From: Glandiceps talaboti | Lineage: Eukaryota; Hemichordata; Enteropneusta; Spengelidae | Assembly: GCF_964340395.1 (NCBI RefSeq) | Contig: NC_135566.1 | Coordinates: forward strand, 21,600,635-21,664,634 | Length of the DNA stretch: 64,000 nt | Direction of reading: 5' to 3' | In this document: positions 1-12,000 of the stretch, in pieces | Layout of the letters: every line of letters begins with the position of its first letter | How positions within the stretch are numbered: position 1 is the first letter of the stretch | Position numbers and translations under genes: made by a program | The notes under the pieces: model-generated | The model's input: only the letters and a program-made list of their open reading frames with translations | Database searches by the model: none | What the model was told of the DNA's origin: nothing

Positions 1-800
1 TTGTGTTTCCGATTATTTTAAGGCCATGAGGCTAGATACTTCACTTACATTTTCACATAGAGGGCCTGAAGATCAAGGGCTTTCTAAACATATATGGTGT
101 ATTGGGTGTTTACAACTGGGGTGGGGAGGGGGGGGGGGATGTAACTCCATGGGTAACATTACGAGGCGGCTCCTCACAAACATTGAAACCCAAAGTGTTG
201 CGATACCAATTTTTATGCAAAAAATATACCCTTTCTGATACCTGCATTTTAATTAGTAAAAATAAGGGCTCCCAGGGGAAGCTTGCCCTAGATCTAGTGT
301 GGCATGAGCGATGAGTGTACAGAAGTTCTGAAAGTAGATACACGAGGTTGAAACGCTTCCAGTGTTGACTGCATAGTCTCTGTTAATTAACGCCAATTTT
401 GATTCACCTGACCCTTTCTCATACCACCACCTCATGAAAAGTATACCCTTTTGATACAAACCTGCATAAAAGACTGACCTCTTTCACGCGAACCCTCCCC
501 GTGTTGCCGTCTATGGGAGTTGCCCCTTCCCCGGGCTCACATCTACGAAAGGTATAATCTTTGAAGTTCAAACAAAATCCAGTGAAAGTTAGTAGAATCT
601 GTTAAAGGTGATTCAAAATGCTCACATTCACTATTGGTATTTTGCAAGACGACATGTTGTGAAATGTATTCTGGTTTTAAAACTTTAAAAAGCGTCTGCA
701 AACACCTTAAAATGACCTTATTTCAGTCAGTTCCCTTTGGATTTACTTCGAGAGTTTTCGGGTATTTCCAGTCCCACCTAGACCACAGGATTTTATGACG
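1..800. other. No recognisable gene
   Basis: I see no coding region or RNA gene here. Short ORFs have no family signature. A G-run lies near 126-138. This is probably intergenic or repeat-derived sequence upstream of the eIF4H gene. Confidence 0.5.
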
Positions 801-1150
801 TCATAAGGAGTACTGGTTAGCACTAAGGCTATGTACACATGTAATATACACAATAGGTACAATTTTTGTGTGCATAAAGCTATCTGGAAGGTACCCATGA
901 ACGAAAAAAGCAGTGAAGCACAAACTGAGTAAAACATAAAGGATTGGATTCGCATAGATAAAATGTTCTGCAGTTATACCATCTTTTCCCATTGCTTTAC
1001 CCTTTTCTAACTTAAAAGTCGCGTCTCTAATTTCTTTAGGAGTGACAATCATTTCATCATGAAAATTGACTTCCAGTAGAGCAGACTGTACAAATTCCTT
1101 ATTTTGAGTACTTGTAACAGAATTAAATAAAGACTCATAGTGAGAGTCGA
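801..1150 (-). pseudogene. Non-LTR retrotransposon reverse transcriptase fragment
   Basis: On the minus strand a reading frame from about 1150 down to 801 encodes the N-terminal part of a LINE reverse transcriptase. The visible signature is a K-x-GKAMGKDGITAEHF stretch followed by HGYLPDSFMHTKIVPIV, the conserved fingers/palm entry of LINE reverse transcriptases. The frame stays open upstream of the first internal ATG, to about 1150, so that ATG is not a true start. After KIVPIV the similarity fades, and neither the catalytic (F/Y)xDD nor an endonuclease domain is present. This is a short relic of a retroelement, not a working gene. It may belong to the same broad family as the zinc-finger fragment at 47246, but that is inference. 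Confidence 0.8.
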
Positions 1151-1289
1151 TTGTTTTTATTTTTATTCATAACATGCATGTACAATGTACCCCTGACACA
1201 ATCAACGTAAAAAGATGCAACACTAATGTTGCAACTTTTTTAGCTCCGCTGTTAGCGAAAGCTGAAAGCGTAGCTTTAGGTATAGGTGG

Positions 1290-1640
1290 GTATTGAGGTA
1301 TAGAGAGTAGAGTGAATCATAGGTGTCCGTCAAACTTTTATATTTTCACTATCTACTCTGAAAGTGACAGTCGGAATTCTTCGATATTTGGTGTGCATGT
1401 TCCCTGGGGGGAGGCTATTCAGATTTGTTCATGCCAAGTTGATCTGTGCCATTTTCAATTTTTTATGATTTTTTTTCCAAAAATGACATTTTCATCAACT
1501 CCTCATAAACTTCAAGTCAGATTGCTTTGATATGTGGTGTGTTGATGCACAGAGGGTAGCTTACTTAGATTTGTTAATTTCAAGTCAGCACGTCTTCTCT
1601 TCTATTTTTTATGATTTTTTTTTTGAAATTTGAAAAAAAA
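1290..1640. repeat. Diverged dispersed repeat
   Basis: This stretch contains phrases such as 'attgctttgatatgtggtg' and 'cagatttgttcatg' that recur, diverged, at 19975-20510 inside an eIF4H intron. It is probably a copy of an interspersed non-coding repeat. Its boundaries are approximate and no TIR or coding region is visible. Confidence 0.45.
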
Positions 1641-4593
1641 ATGAATATGTTAATGAGTATTATGACCGACGCCATATTGGAAATCAGTCCGCGAGACTTT
1701 AGGTAAAGTGCAACTTTTCAAAAGACACTATTGACGTCAAACAAGCAATGTAATATGTGCTATAGTCTTAATTCTACGCATTGTGCGCCCAAATGACAAA
1801 TATTTGTTCGAAAAAGGGTTGTAAACTTCAAATCCAATTCTCCATCCACCCCTCCTACAGAATGGTTCATTCCAGTATACGTATATGCACCTCATCATGA
1901 TCAAGTTTGAATGCCTGAACTGAAGTGTATGGGACGATTTTTGACAGAGTCAGTCGTCAATAAAAACGATAATACTCTTTCTAAAATTACCACATTTTGA
2001 AAGGGAAAGTACTTTGTGGTTCATTTATGGAGTTTTGTTTTTGTACGATCAATATTGGTGGCAAAATTACAGCGTCAAAATTGCCGATGTGGTAGTTCCG
2101 TATGGCGACAATCTCAAGTACCCGGATGCACGAGGGACTAACCTGGAAGCAAGTCGTTGCCAGCCATACGTTACAGTGTTAACATCGTCCGAGAAATCGC
2201 TGCGTTCAGAATGTCATTATTCACAGAATTGGTTTTTTTTCGAGTGAAAACCCGTCTTGAATTGTATAACTCTAACAAATGAAGACATGTCAAGTTATAT
2301 TTTGAAAGTTGTATCGCTAGTTTGAGACGATTTGCTCACGTACTATCGAGGCTTGGACCTTACTCCAGTTCAGCGGGAAGTTTAGCCAGTCCGATAAATC
2401 TTTGTGGTTTAGTTTACAACACTTTTGATCACACAGATTTTGTTTTTGTGATGAAAAGAAGTTTAAAAAAAGATCACTTCAACCATTTCGTTGTGTTTTC
2501 TTTATGAAAGGTAATCGAACATGAACGAGTGTTACCACTGTCACGTATGGCTTAGTCCTGCTTGCATGCGGAGTAATCCGGGACTCGATTCTGACAATTG
2601 TCCCTCCTACCTCCGTGTTTAGAGTCAAGTCAGTAATACAGACTCGTGCACCGTCATGTAAGCAGGACTACGTATGGCTAAGAATGACTCTCTTCCGGGA
2701 TACTTGGGATTGTCGCCGTACGGAAACTAAGATGGCGATTAATACATTTCTTCCCTATATATATCTACTACAACTAGTAAAAGTTGAATGTTGTTGACTT
2801 GGTAAATTTGTTAGAAAATTGAAATTGAAATTGCCTCAAAATTATTTTAGATCCCTAGTTTATTTCATTCATCATTAACATTTTCCAGGGTTAAAGCTGT
2901 AAGACACTGGAATTATTTATAGCCAACCTCAAAATCTTCTTTTTTTTTCTTTTTCTTGTGTGCATTTCCCAGTCATTTTTTTCAGAGATTTTGTGCAATT
3001 TTTCATAACAGTAGATTTTTGTTATAAAATGGTGACTATGGTATAAAAGTACAATACATTACCAACTTCTGTGTAAAATGTGTTTTATAGTGAGACATCA
3101 TATGAAACCAGTAACCACTTTATTACATCGCTAAAACAAAACTGCATAGTGAAGAACTGAACCACTTCTACATGTCACCAAAGTAAAAAAAAATTAAAAA
3201 AAAAAACAGCGAAGCTATTCTGACCGATAGGTCGCTTGTTTGCAATAGTGTTGTGTCTACCTGGAAAATTACCTGCATCATGCAGTGATTGGGAAGTCAA
3301 CGCGCCCCGCGCCATAGTCGCATTTAATTGAAAATTGGCACATTGAAATCGACTTCTTGGCGCCCACAAAGGCGCATTGTGGCTAACAGTGAAATTTAGA
3401 CACTTCAGTGCTGGAGTGCCGATTCGGTAGAGGCGAAGTACGGAAGTACATTGTAAACCCAACTCACATCAGCTGTTTGAAATGATGCCCCCACACGTCG
3501 TCTTTTGCAAAGCAAATCTGAATACTTATACTGTTTCATGTCCCTCTATCCATGTTTGACTATTTGAATACACGATACATGCGTGACCATTCCCCGGGTA
3601 TAGTGAAACAGATCAAACCAATACGATTCAAGATATTCAAATTAGTATGCCCTTTGATGACCTCGCCTGGCCGTCACTGCGTTCATCATGCATGGGAAAA
3701 GATGTCAACTCCTTGAATGAATGTTACGATCAGTGCTTATGATCACCGATGTTTTAGAATAAATACTTGAAGCATAAATTTATCAACACAATTACTTATC
3801 TTGTAGGTAACAACTCAAATCGCTACCACAGAAAACTACCGTCGCGATGTCAACTTTTGCCTGTACACTGTAACAAGTAAATTAGTGAGATTGAAATCTT
3901 TGTCGAATGATTTCGTATTTATGTATGGATGCGTAGTCTTTCTGAACAGTAATTTTTAGATCAGTTAGTATTTAAACTACGTTTCTGAGTTAATTATTCG
4001 GTATGTTATTGACGAGCTCCCTTTGTAAAAACGCTGTACAAATTGAATGTCAGCGTTCGCCCGGCCTCGTTCAACGGAATGAAGCTCAATCATAACAATG
4101 GTGGCTGTCAAAATCGAAGACGCAATTTGACCGTGTTGTTATTTCAGTGAGTTTATTCAGCAAGAAAACAACGTGTTCTATGTTTTTGTACTTCCTACAT
4201 GATGTGATGATCGTATTTTTTACCCGTACAACTTACAGTCTACAAATTATACAATGAAACCATGGTATTCGTACTGCTAACTTAGCTCGTAACACTGACA
4301 CCATTCCGTGTTCCGTGTTCGTGTTTTGGGGGACATTTCTGAATACACGAAACCAGTTATTGAGTGTGTAGTGGATATTGATATTCAGTTTGAAAAATTA
4401 AAATCCTGAACTTTATTTTGCGAACGGTTTTGTCATTTCTTAGTAATTATAGGGCCGACTGTATCACGTTTGACGTTTATGTCAACCCGGAAGTACATAG
4501 ACACGAAAATAGACGAAGTGACTTGTACATGTAATATTAGTAACGAAATTTTACTCTAACTGCTGGTAACCTTCAAATTTATTTATTTTTATG
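1641..4593. other. Upstream region, no confident gene
   Basis: No coding exon can be supported. This is where the promoter and first exon of eIF4H might lie. A YY1-like motif AAGATGGCG occurs at 2730-2738. A few CpG-containing stretches occur near 2090-2170, 2530-2720 and 3290-3450. None of these fixes a transcription start. Several ATGs were checked, and none gives a short peptide ending at a GT donor in the phase needed for the exon at 5811, apart from the weak candidate at 4691. Confidence 0.4.
2553..2670. repeat. Short inverted repeat
   Basis: The 16-base arm TAGTCCTGCTTGCATG at 2553-2568 is complementary, with one mismatch, to 2655-2670. Sequence outside the arms (cgtatggctta / cgtatggctaag) also recurs but as a direct repeat, so this may be a rearranged copy rather than a simple hairpin. 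Confidence 0.5.
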
Positions 4594-4683
4594 TTGTAAA
4601 TATATTCTAATATGCACTAAGGACAACACTATAAAGACTTGTAAATATATTCTAATATGCACTAAGGACAACACTATAAAGAC
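4594..4683. repeat. Exact 45-bp tandem duplication
   Basis: Two adjacent identical copies (4594-4638 and 4639-4683) of a 45-base unit starting TTGTAAATATATTC and containing CTATAAAG. The perfect identity implies a recent duplication. It doubles a TATA-like sequence about 1.1 kb upstream of the first recognised eIF4H exon. There is no proof that this is a promoter. Confidence 0.85.
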
Positions 4684-4801
4684 TTGCTCCATGGGAAGGT
4701 AATTTTTTAGTCTTTTAAAAATGCAATAGTTAGATCAATGTGTACCAGAAATGTTATGTAGTATTTAAGCTAGAAATAAGACCACATAATATCTTATTAC
4801 T

Positions 4802-4822
4802 CCCCCCCCCCCCCCCCCCCCC
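4802..4822. repeat. Poly(C) tract
   Basis: A run of 21 C residues. Confidence 0.9.
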
Positions 4823-5810
4823 AATTAAGACAAACTACTCACAGAAAGCAAAAAAAAAGAAGCTCCAAAACATGAAAAAGAGAACAAAATTACAGTAAGG
4901 AGTTGATGATGCACAAACAACTACAAAGAAATAGACAGTTCAATTACAACACAGGGTTTGAAATAAATATGGGGTTTGGAAAAGTGAATTAGAAGTAGAG
5001 CAAATACTAAGAGATATGGAGAGCCCAAGTGAACAAGCGAAAGCACTTAAAGACAGGACCACCAATTTTTTTGCAGGACTACTACATTATCAATTTTACT
5101 AGTCCTGTGGGATAGTGACTTTTTTACTCCAGTGTCGAACCCTGCCATGTCAGGCTTACAACGGTTGCATGGCTTCATACGGTACGGACTTACGGTTCGC
5201 GACTTGAACATGCTTCCCTACTGTACAAACAATAACAAGCAGAAATATTACTTTACTTATTATGGTTACTTCATTTTAACTATTTCGCTTTATTGTTGGA
5301 TCATGAATGCTAACTTGGGCTCATTAGAAAATCTGAATGGCCCATTGAAATTGAAAATGGCCCATTCATTTTTGCTGGAATGGGGCCATTGTCACATTGG
5401 TGTTTTGAGACTTCCCAATCACTGATCATGCCAAACACAGGTTTATGTACACGTATAGGAAAATTTGGTCTTGAGCAAAAGAATGATCATATTTAGTCTT
5501 TATCAAATATAGTGTTTTATGAGAATGATGGAGTCAAATGATATCAGTTGCCAGTATCACCAAACAAGGGAGTGCTCGTGAATATTGATTTAAAGGTTAG
5601 AAGGTCACCACTAACCAATCATGTTTCAGCCAATCAGATTTTATCTTAGGCCATCAAAGCATTGATCACATGCATTTACTGTGAAGTGATGGTTATTTAT
5701 TTATGTAAGATGTAATCTCCTGGGCTGAATCTTGCCTTTTGAGGGCAGGGCACACGTTGACTCATATTGTAATACTAGCAACTAAATATGACCACTCTTA
5801 TTTAATTCAG

Positions 5811-6003
5811 ACGCAGCGATTATGATGACCGCGGTAGACGTGGCGGTGGATATGGCAGTGGTTACGGCAGTGGAGGTGGCAGTGGTGGTGGTGGAAGAGG
5901 ACCAAAACCATTGCCAACAGAACCCCCTTTCACTGCATTTGTAGGAAACCTTCCAAATAATTGTGTTCAAGGTGATTTGGATCATATATTTAGTAACCTG
6001 AAA
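5811..6003 (+). CDS. EIF4H: eIF4H coding exon: N-terminal Gly-rich linker and RRM start
   Basis: Acceptor TTTAATTCAG ends at 5810 and donor GTAAGTA starts at 6004. The exon encodes SDYDDRG, a Gly/Ser/Tyr-rich linker, then [15 protein letters not shown] with the RNP2 strand of the RRM, and [12 protein letters not shown] (RRM helix 1). It starts with the third base of a split codon and ends on a codon boundary. Confidence 0.93.
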
Positions 6004-9000
6004 GTAAGTATATTTTCATTTGCTTTTATAACTCAAAATATGTTCATTTTTCAACACAGTGTTCTCCCCAGCAATTTTTGTCAGGATATCAACTGATAAG
6101 CATAAATTGATATAACAAAATAATTAATATGATGACTAAATTAATCATAAAATCAAAGGACAATATAATAACAATAACAAAAAAAATAGTACAGAAAAAA
6201 ATTGAAAGGCCAGTTTATTTCTCATACCACAATATTAGCACTAGTAAGAACTCTAAATCAATCTTTACATATCAGTTTTTTCCAACCAGTGTTTTCAATT
6301 AGTTTTCTTAGGAAAGGTGAAATTATTGTAGTCTAAGGGGCCGTGTCATTTTAAAACTGACGCACAAGAAACGTAATTTCTTCGTTTTAGTTTAACCCCC
6401 CCCCCTCCTCTCAAAACGAAATGTCTTAATGCGAAATGGGAAAATGAACGACCTGTCCTACATGTATGTTTATATCTTATCACATAAATACGTGCATATC
6501 TTCTACTGTGTGACGTCAAACAGGGGTGATTTCAGAGCATATCACCCCTGTTCTACCGAACTATTTTTTCTCCGTACTGTTCGAGTCGAGTGTTCGTGTC
6601 AATCCTACGCTATGATCAAGTTTATCGTAATAATTATGTGCTTTCAAAACGTAAATGCATACATTACGTTACACATATCCTTGGATGGCATGAGTTTGAT
6701 ACATAGAAGTCCTTTTATTTTTATTTGATACATTTTATTCTATTTAAAAATCACGTAGGTTATCGATGTAGCAGCCGGCAAGCTTACTTCCGATTTTCCA
6801 TCGAGCTCAGATCTCCGAACTTACACAACCCGAGAAAATATGAATAAAATGACGGCACAAAATCGTATTCAGACAATTCTACTTACGTTTCAAACTAAAT
6901 TCGATATTACATGTACATCGCAAGGTTATAACCGACAATTTTGGTTGAGAAACCACACAACAGTATGACCAATACCATTCATATGGTAAGCTTTACCTCG
7001 CGACAGGTCACGCGATTATGTAATTTGCATAACCATCGGGCGCCATTTTTTAATACGCGATGAAGAATATAGTGCGATGAAATGATGCAGTATTCGTAAA
7101 ATACAATTTAAAATTTTAGAAAAATACGGGTAAATACTTAGTTATGTGATAAATATATAATTCCATGAAATCAATGTTAGTGTTACGTCATAATGCTCCG
7201 AGTATGATTCCGCGGACTAATACAAATTCGAGCCGGTAGGCGAGAATTTGTAGTCCGCGGAATCATACGAGGAGCATTATGACGTAAAACTAACATTGAT
7301 TTCATGGGATTATATATAAATATACCATGACATCACTAAACACAACACTCTAATTGCAATTCAACTTGTAAAACATTTTTATTCTCTGCAAAACACAGTT
7401 TCAACTGGAAATTGTATTTACCAGTTCTCATGCTTTTTAGCCTTCAAGTTGTTTCTGTCGAGTCGTTTATATTCGCAAGTTTCGTAATTTATACGAGTTG
7501 ATTTTGACTGTGACGTCGCACCACAACGTTGATGAACACGTTGACGCGGCGCCGGCTTTCACGTGCATGTTTCAACTATCACGTGAAAACTATAAATCTG
7601 GTTGGAATCACTAAACTATTACTGAATAATTATTTCAGGCGATTGAACTTTTCATTTTCACGTTAATAGAAGGATTGAATCAACATCAGTCGAACGATCA
7701 ACCTGTTACTAGTGCCGAAATAAACGTTCGCAATACCACGCTATCTACGATAATTTAGTCCAAGTTTTAGAGGTCACGACAAACACGTGACATCTCATTG
7801 GCAATTTCCGGATTTACATTCGTATTAGTTTCACGTTATACCCCAACCTGGCCTAACTTAGAACCTTCGCGTAGGTGGATTTTGGCAACGTCCTCTCCAC
7901 ATAGTCTATTCAAATCAATTATCGTGAAGGTCCTTTAAAAGTTGCCACTACGATTGAACGATCGGCTCTTTTCACGCACCCACTTCGTTAACTTTCGTTG
8001 ACAAGATCACATGGCGTTACCTATGTTGTGGCGTGCAGTGTTGTTTATATTTGGGTACGATAAATCTCCTCATGTCTAAACAGCTAACCCGTCTAGAATT
8101 TGGAATTAGGTAATCCTAAAACGTAAAGCTATGTCGGATCTGGACGTTTTAAAAACCGAGAGTTGCAGGTACAAGTATTAAATGAGGTAATGTCTACATA
8201 CATGGCTTGCTTGGGCTGTACGCTTATCATCCTAGTCGCAAGAAATTGGTTGACATGTGCGTTCGTCACGTACCATCATTTATAGTTGTGATATGACCCA
8301 ACAACGGAAAAAAAATCTCTTGAATTCAGGAACTTCTGTTTTGGTGTTGGTGAATAATAAATCCATGGTTTCGCAGCATTCAAGAGGTTGTTTTTGTGAT
8401 TCATTTATTGTACATCACTCCCAGACTAGGTGGGTTACTTGGCCATGCGGTTATTTTTAGAACAACATGCATCTCTCTTCGTGTATGTCGGCAAAGTTTC
8501 TGACTGTCATTTTCAAGAAAAATAGCATTGCCTCGTTTGATTCCATTTTTAATAGTAAGAATGGAAAATCCTTATTGCGATTTTGACGCACGCAAAACGA
8601 AATGAACTCTTACCCCCTCCCCCCTAAACGAAGGAATTACGTTTGTCGTGCGCCAGTTTTAAAATGACACGTCCCCTAAGTGTCCACAGACAGAGTAGAC
8701 TTTCAAAACAAAAGTTTGTGTACTGCTTCATGTACAATGCTGTGTCACGCGAGACTTACCATACTTTACCATTGAGACTCATAAAACTAGTTTTGACATC
8801 ATTAGCCGCCATTTTGCAAGATATATGCTGTCACTGTCACTACAAACTTTGCAATAATGATGTCCAACTCAGTGTTCTCCCCAGAGGGTTTCACATATCG
8901 GGCCCGATATCCTTTAATTTTCGTGATACGCAATCAGATTGCTTAGGGTTCGATAAATTGCACGTTGATGTTGTTCATCTGTCACTGTCAGCTGACGCCT

Positions 9001-12000
9001 TTGTTGTTTCCCAACATTTGTATTGATCCTTCACACATAAGTGGCAAATAAAACTAAAGAGTTTCTTATTAGTTCAAATGACTATTCAATCCTCTACCAC
9101 TACCAGACAGATTTCATTGAAGTTTGCCGTCAGTATTGTTTTCGATAGGAATAAAATGCGTCCGTCCGTCCGTCCGCAGCTGTTTCTTGGAGATGCCTTG
9201 ACCGATTTTTTTCAAACTTAGTACAGGGGCAACATACAATGGCATACATATGCACGTCAATTTGTTTCATGATACGATCCAATATGGCTGCCTAGCAGCC
9301 ATTTTATTTGCAAATTTTCCCTGTCTAAAGCCATAAATAAAATTCAAAGTTGATATTAGGACAGTGTTTTATGACATACATGTGCATATCCATTTTCATT
9401 GTGATACGATCCAATATGGCTACCTGGCAGCAATTTTGTTTGCGATTTTTCCATGTCCAAAGCCATAACTCAGACATGCTTGAACAGATCTCATTCAAAG
9501 TTGGTATTAGGACAGTGTTCTATGACATACATGTGCATATTCATTGTTGTAGTGATACAATCCAATATGGCCGCCTGGCAGCCATTTTGTTTGCGATTTT
9601 TCTATGTCCAAAGCCATAACTCAGATATGCTTGAACAGATCTCATTCAAAGTTGGTATTAGGACAGTGTTGTATGACATACATGTGCATATCCATTTTCG
9701 TTTGATACGATCCAATATGGCTGCCTTGCAGCCATTTTGTTTGTGAATTTTCCATGTCCAAATCCATAACTCAGACATGCTTGAACAGATCTTATTCAAA
9801 GTTGGTATTAGGACAGTGTTCTATGACATACATGTGCATATTCATTGTTGTGTAATACGATCCAATATGGCCGCCTGGCAGCCATTTTGTTTGCGATTTT
9901 TCCATGTCCAAAGCCATAACTCAGACATGCTTGAACAGATCACATTCAAAGTTGGTATTAGGACAGTGTTCTATGACATACATGTGCATATCCATTTTCA
10001 TCGTGATATGATCCCCCATACCCGACCAATCCTTTATTGTTGTAGGCATGTCCAACAAGCAGACACAACATATCTAAGTCTGTTTGATTTAGGTTCACAA
10101 GTGTTGTTGCGTGATCAGAGTAGTGATAATTCCTTAAAACCCAATCATAGCGGGGACTATGTCATTCTCAATGACTTGTTGGTTTATTACTCCCATGTGC
10201 ATTCTTCAATGACGTGAAAAGAGTTGAACAGACTAATGTACATTTACCTTTCGATAAAGTGGCGGTTATCTCCAATTATCAGTTTCATGTTCAATTTTAT
10301 TCTTAAAACACTCTTAGTTTGTAGTTTGACATTGTAGACTGGTACATCATACGACTTCGATGAAAGCATGGATTTTCCAATATGGCGGCCATGACATCAC
10401 AAACTATCGCGAGTTTTTGAAGTCCTCCATAGGGAAGTATAGTAAGTCTCGTGTATCACGGAAATTTCGGACTAACACGATGTCTTCCGGTAGCTGTACA
10501 CAAACTTTTCGTGTTTCGAAAGTCTAATTTATCTGTGGACATTTAGATTGAAATAATTTCAGCTTTCCTGAGAATAATAATCAATAACACTGCTTTATGA
10601 GTTTCTTATTGGTGCTAATATTTTGAAGTAATAAATTGGCCTTCAATTTTCCTTTGGCCATATGTACATGTACTACTTGTTTGATTTTATGATGTACTTT
10701 GATTTTATCATTAAGTTACGCAGGAATATGATTATTTTGGTATGTAAAGTTATGCTAATTTATGCTAATGAGTCGATATACTATGAACAAATCCTGAGGA
10801 GAACACTGCAACTACTAATGAGTAAAACTGAACCTTGCTGGCCCTTACTTCCAGTTCAAAATGCCAGAGAGAACAGCGCTACTCATGGCTAAACCATGAA
10901 ATCTGTGATATGGGATATTGTTTACAGATAGACAATGAAATCACCAACAGCTCTGCAGTGCAGATATGAAGGGTTATTTGTCACCAACAGCTCTGCAGTG
11001 CAGATATGCAGGGTTATTTGTCACCAACAGCTCTGCAGTGCAGATATGCAGGGTTATTTGTCACCAACAGCTCTGCAGTGCAGATATGCAGGGTTATTTG
11101 TCACCAATAGCTCTGCAGTGCAGATATGCAGGGTTATTTGTCACCAACAGCTCTGCTGTGCAGATATGCAGGGTTATTTGTCACCAATAGCTCTGCAGTG
11201 CAGATATGCAGGGTTATTTGTCACCAATAGCTATATTTATTGTTTGTTGTATCACATGGTTGTTATAAACAAACCTCACAGATATCCAGAAAGCCAGCTA
11301 TAAACCGTGTAAGGGGCGTCATCGAAATCAAAAGCATCGTAGTTACGCGTCGTAACGAGTAAAGACTAGTAACTACTAGTAGCTACGATGTACTACGAGA
11401 AGCGGGAGATAATGAGGTGTTCAAGTTCATGAATAACTGACAATAGATAATAAGTTTACCTTTCTTTGTTTCCCTTAACGATGTCGTCTTTACGCGTAGA
11501 TACATGTAATTTGTGGTTGCCGACACACAATAGATAGTGATTCTCACCTTCAGTGTTTCCAATGATGACATCGTCTTCTATCGTAGTTGATCGTAGTTTG
11601 TCATAATTTTCGATCGTCAAAGAAAACCACGTACTCAGCCAGTAATATGCTGATGAAACTAGTACTGCACATGTTTTTATGAGTGCAAGTTCATGGGCGA
11701 TATTCATAAAAAAAAAAAACAACAATAAGATACGCACGAAATCAAAGTTTCAATATTCAGTAAATCTTTTCACGAACAGGACGGTATGTATTCGAAATTT
11801 ATTGTGATGGACGCATGGACGTAATATTGTAACAGTCCTGGGTTAACAGTAAATCTTTGAGGAAGATTAACGTACAATTGTGTGGCTCTCAAAGCATCAA
11901 TCGCGGTTAGACTTTCTTTTTTGTTTTTTGCACGGCCGACAAACTAACAGTACAACTTACAAGCTCACACTTGACGGCCATGGTAGGGCCAAGAAATGCT

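Noticed and set aside
2729-2797. ATG in a YY1-like AAGATGGCG context as the eIF4H start
   Set aside because: The frame ends at a GTAAAA donor in phase 0, but the exon at 5811 requires phase 2, and the peptide does not resemble the eIF4H N-terminus.
8643-9026. 127-codon plus-strand ORF
   Set aside because: It begins inside the transposon TIR, has no recognisable domain, and lies in an intron of eIF4H.
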